The translations under genes and the position numbers were made by a program. Positions 4,797-6,283 of a DNA stretch of 6,283 bases are shown here, one piece after another. The DNA lies in the NCBI GenBank assembly GCA_030064795.1, contig JASJEI010000330.1, forward strand, positions 1 through 6,283, in the 5' to 3' direction. Each line of letters opens with the position of its first letter. The stretch's first letter is position 1. The notes under the pieces are model-generated. The model saw only the letters and a list, made by a program, of their open reading frames with translations. It searched no databases and had not been told where the DNA came from. Origin of the DNA: Pleurocapsa sp. MO_226.B13 (lineage in GTDB: Bacteria > Cyanobacteriota > Cyanobacteriia > Cyanobacteriales > Xenococcaceae).

Positions 4797-5285
4797 TCAG
4801 GCCTGATAGAAGTGCATAAACGTATCCCATACATTCCAACAGAGACGATTAATTCGTATGGCATAATCTACACAGTTAGCAGTCCCACCTAAACCTCGAT
4901 GCCATAGAGCCACGAGTTGATGACAGTGGTTGACTATCCATTCATTGCGAAGCTGCATCGCATAGGAATTGTAGCCCTCAGTCGTAACAATTTCAACGTG
5001 CCTTGCCTGGGATAGCAAGTACAGATATTTATTGCGACTGGCAATTGGCCATTGGCTCTCTTGTCCTTGAAAAGGTACAGCAGCAATCAGGTCAATGCCT
5101 TGTCGAACAGCGACCTCTGCTATAGCTGTGTCCCAACCTAATGCCATACCAGAGATTACTGCATCGGGTCGATACTGAAACAGTACGAAGTCCGCAGTAT
5201 CCAGCAAAGCTTGGTAGGTTTGTTCGGAGTACTTGCCAGGGAGGGACTTAGGGCGATGTCCAGTGAAGCCGAGAATTTGATTCAT
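4797..5285 (-). CDS. SLOG-family (YpsA/DUF1273-like) nucleotide-binding protein
   Basis: The SLOG superfamily has a Rossmann-like fold that binds or processes nucleotide ligands; the YpsA-like branch is common on plasmids and phages. The 162-residue product shows the branch signatures: GFTGHRP (residues 6-12), SGMALGWDT (45-53), AAVPFQGQESQWP (68-80), and a C-terminal NEWIVNHCHQLVALW...GGTANCVDYA (114-142). I chose the ATG at 5285 because it places GFTGHRP at the usual distance from the N-terminus and has GGA ten bases upstream. A TTG at 5312 would add nine residues. Length is near the usual single-domain size and no key motif is missing. It lies downstream of the DUF4326-like gene on the same strand and is followed by a terminator, so it is probably the last gene of the operon. 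Its exact ligand is unknown. Confidence 0.88.
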   Translation of the reverse strand: MNQILGFTGHRPKSLPGKYSEQTYQALLDTADFVLFQYRPDAVISGMALGWDTAIAEVAVRQGIDLIAAVPFQGQESQWPIASRNKYLYLLSQARHVEIVTTEGYNSYAMQLRNEWIVNHCHQLVALWHRGLGGTANCVDYAIRINRLCWNVWDTFMHFYQA

Positions 5286-5357
5286 GAGTATTAATCCAAA
5301 ACTTTCACCCAACCCAGTCTGCTAAGACTCATTTTTGTCCGTACTGTTGTTTTCTTT

Positions 5358-5847
5358 CTACAGCTTAAGCTTTTGACAATTATAGTAAACCATAGCATTC
5401 CAAAGAATTTGCGTGTGACATTGAATATCAGCCTTATTTAAGGCATTATGAGTTCGATTAATACAAAAGCAAACTAAAGTGTGAGTCCACTTCTTCGTTG
5501 TTGCATAAATGCAAAAATCGATAAAGATACAGCCTTTCCCAGTCTGTTAAATTATTTTGTGTATGTTCATTCTGAATTAATTTCCACAGCCAAGCTCTAT
5601 AACAACTTAATGACTCAGCTATATTATCGACTCGCCAAACACAGTTTTGAGTATTCTTATGGGCAAAGGGATTTCCTAAGCCCAAATCTAAAGGATTATA
5701 CGAATCTGACTGACGACTGCGATTTCGACCACAGTAAACCACACCAGAAGTACTCAAATTAGGATTGCTTGCTCTTCTTAAGGTAGCAATATTAACGTTA
5801 CGTTGTTCTAATTCGGCTTTTTTTACTATAGCCTGGGGATTATTCAT
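5358..5847 (-). pseudogene. DUF4326-like protein gene, apparently split by a frameshift
   Basis: The first frame starts at ATG 5847 and stops at 5458 after 129 residues. It has the DUF4326 pattern: VVYCGR (36-41), LGLGNPF (55-61) and ESLSCYRAWLWKLI (78-91). The family normally ends with a Cys-x-Cys...Cys-His segment, which is missing here. It is present in the next frame: TLVCFC (codons ending near 5463) and ADIQCHTQIL (Cys-His at 5420-5415), with a stop at 5360-5358. The +1 frame is closed upstream by TAA at 5549-5547, so the shift falls between about 5461 and 5546; a T5 run (5513-5517) is one plausible site. Total span of 490 bp is 3n+1. This fits a one-base indel (pseudogene or sequencing error); programmed frameshifting is less likely. 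The function of DUF4326 is unknown; it is frequent on plasmids and phages. Confidence 0.72.
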
Positions 5848-5892
5848 TTAATTAGTTGAAAAACTTCCCCTACCCCTACTCGCCAGAGTTAA

Positions 5893-6283
5893 TCAATCGA
5901 GATAGCTAAAATCAGTTTCATTGAATTCTCGTTCTGTTGGCTTTAAGGTAAAATCATCAGCTAACAGATCGATACCATCAATAATCATTACCCGATTTTC
6001 GATGCGTAGACTGTCATAGCACTTCTGTCGTAATTTAGCGCTAGCTTGAAACCTTTTTATGGCTTCAATTAGTGGCTGTTGAACTTGATAGGCAGCTTCA
6101 GCTTTGGCTATAGCAACATTGGGTATGGGACTCTGACGGCGGAGTACGGCAAGGTCAATTAAATCTCTAGCATTGGTAGAAGAGTCGTTCCATCTGTCAG
6201 CGTTTGCCAATAGTTTAGTGGTAAAGCAATCATTTAAACTTATAGTTGGTAGATTTACTACCCTAAGAGTTTGGGGCGTTTCC
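5893..6283 (-). CDS. AbiEii/AbiGii-type nucleotidyltransferase toxin homologue, C-terminal part
   Basis: This is the 3' part of a gene whose start lies beyond the right edge; the frame is open to the last base and 129 residues are visible. It shows the second half of the AbiEii/AbiGii toxin family (DUF1814-type): LPTISLNDCFTTKLLANADR followed by W-D and ARDLIDLAVL (around visible residues 38-47), then a helical tail (AIAKAEAAYQVQQPLIEAI). The conserved K...R...RDxxDL residues are intact. AbiEii proteins are nucleotidyltransferases that act as toxins of type IV toxin-antitoxin and abortive-infection systems. The catalytic G-S and D-x-D motifs would be in the missing N-terminal half, and any antitoxin gene would lie further upstream, also outside. 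A TTG at 6210 is an internal Leu codon, not the start. The DUF4326-like gene follows 45 bp later on the same strand. Confidence 0.8.
   Translation of the reverse strand, partial: ETPQTLRVVNLPTISLNDCFTTKLLANADRWNDSSTNARDLIDLAVLRRQSPIPNVAIAKAEAAYQVQQPLIEAIKRFQASAKLRQKCYDSLRIENRVMIIDGIDLLADDFTLKPTEREFNETDFSYLD

Noticed and set aside
5286..5312. TTG start extending the SLOG protein by nine residues
   Set aside because: The ATG at 5285 places GFTGHRP at the family's usual position and needs no rare start codon.
5481..5762. 93-codon plus-strand frame opposite the DUF4326-like gene
   Set aside because: The opposite strand carries GR, LGNPF and Cys/His family motifs; this frame carries none.
5893..6210. 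Complete 105-residue protein starting at TTG 6210
   Set aside because: The frame is open to the window edge and the upstream residues (LPTISLNDCFTTKL) continue the AbiEii family pattern, so this is a truncated 3' part of a longer gene.

Overview
The window looks like part of a mobilizable plasmid, or an integrated mobile element, from a cyanobacterium. Three things point there: perfect HIP1 octamers (GCGATCGC at 2035-2042 and 4030-4037) plus several degenerate copies, a moderately AT-rich composition, and a MobC/relaxase pair next to small genes of no recognised function. No replication initiator, partition gene, rRNA, tRNA or CRISPR array is visible. The genus cannot be told from the sequence.

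Left part (1-1000): one plus-strand gene encodes a 267-residue protein with a helical N-terminus, a charged Lys-rich linker and a compact C-terminal domain that resembles a winged helix. It converges on the minus-strand mobilization unit.

Mobilization unit (about 1044-3260, minus strand): mobC and a short MobA/VirD2-type relaxase overlap by 4 bp (GTGA), so they are probably translationally coupled. Downstream of the relaxase lie small reading frames that were easy to miss: a strongly acidic 38-residue ORF with a good ribosome binding site, a 30-residue ORF starting one base after it, and a 61-residue ORF. Upstream of mobC, a gene-free stretch of about 600-700 bp carries tandem palindromes next to the mobC start (candidate oriT or relaxosome operator) and further dyads.

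Centre (3661-4750, minus strand): two small unrecognised genes, of 92 and 139 residues. Each has a strong intrinsic terminator just downstream on the minus strand. The 92-residue gene starts only six bases after the T-tract of its neighbour's terminator and has no ribosome binding site. The 139-residue gene has a long, structured upstream region.

Right part (4747-6283, minus strand): an operon-like series enters from beyond the right edge. It holds the C-terminal part of an AbiEii/AbiGii-type nucleotidyltransferase toxin homologue, a DUF4326-like protein, and a SLOG-family (YpsA/DUF1273-like) nucleotide-binding protein, and ends at a terminator at 4747-4779. The DUF4326-like gene appears frameshifted: the first frame stops at 5458, but the typical C-terminal Cys/His segment continues in the next frame to 5358. 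These three are common accessory or conflict-type families on mobile DNA. Whether they work together is unproven.
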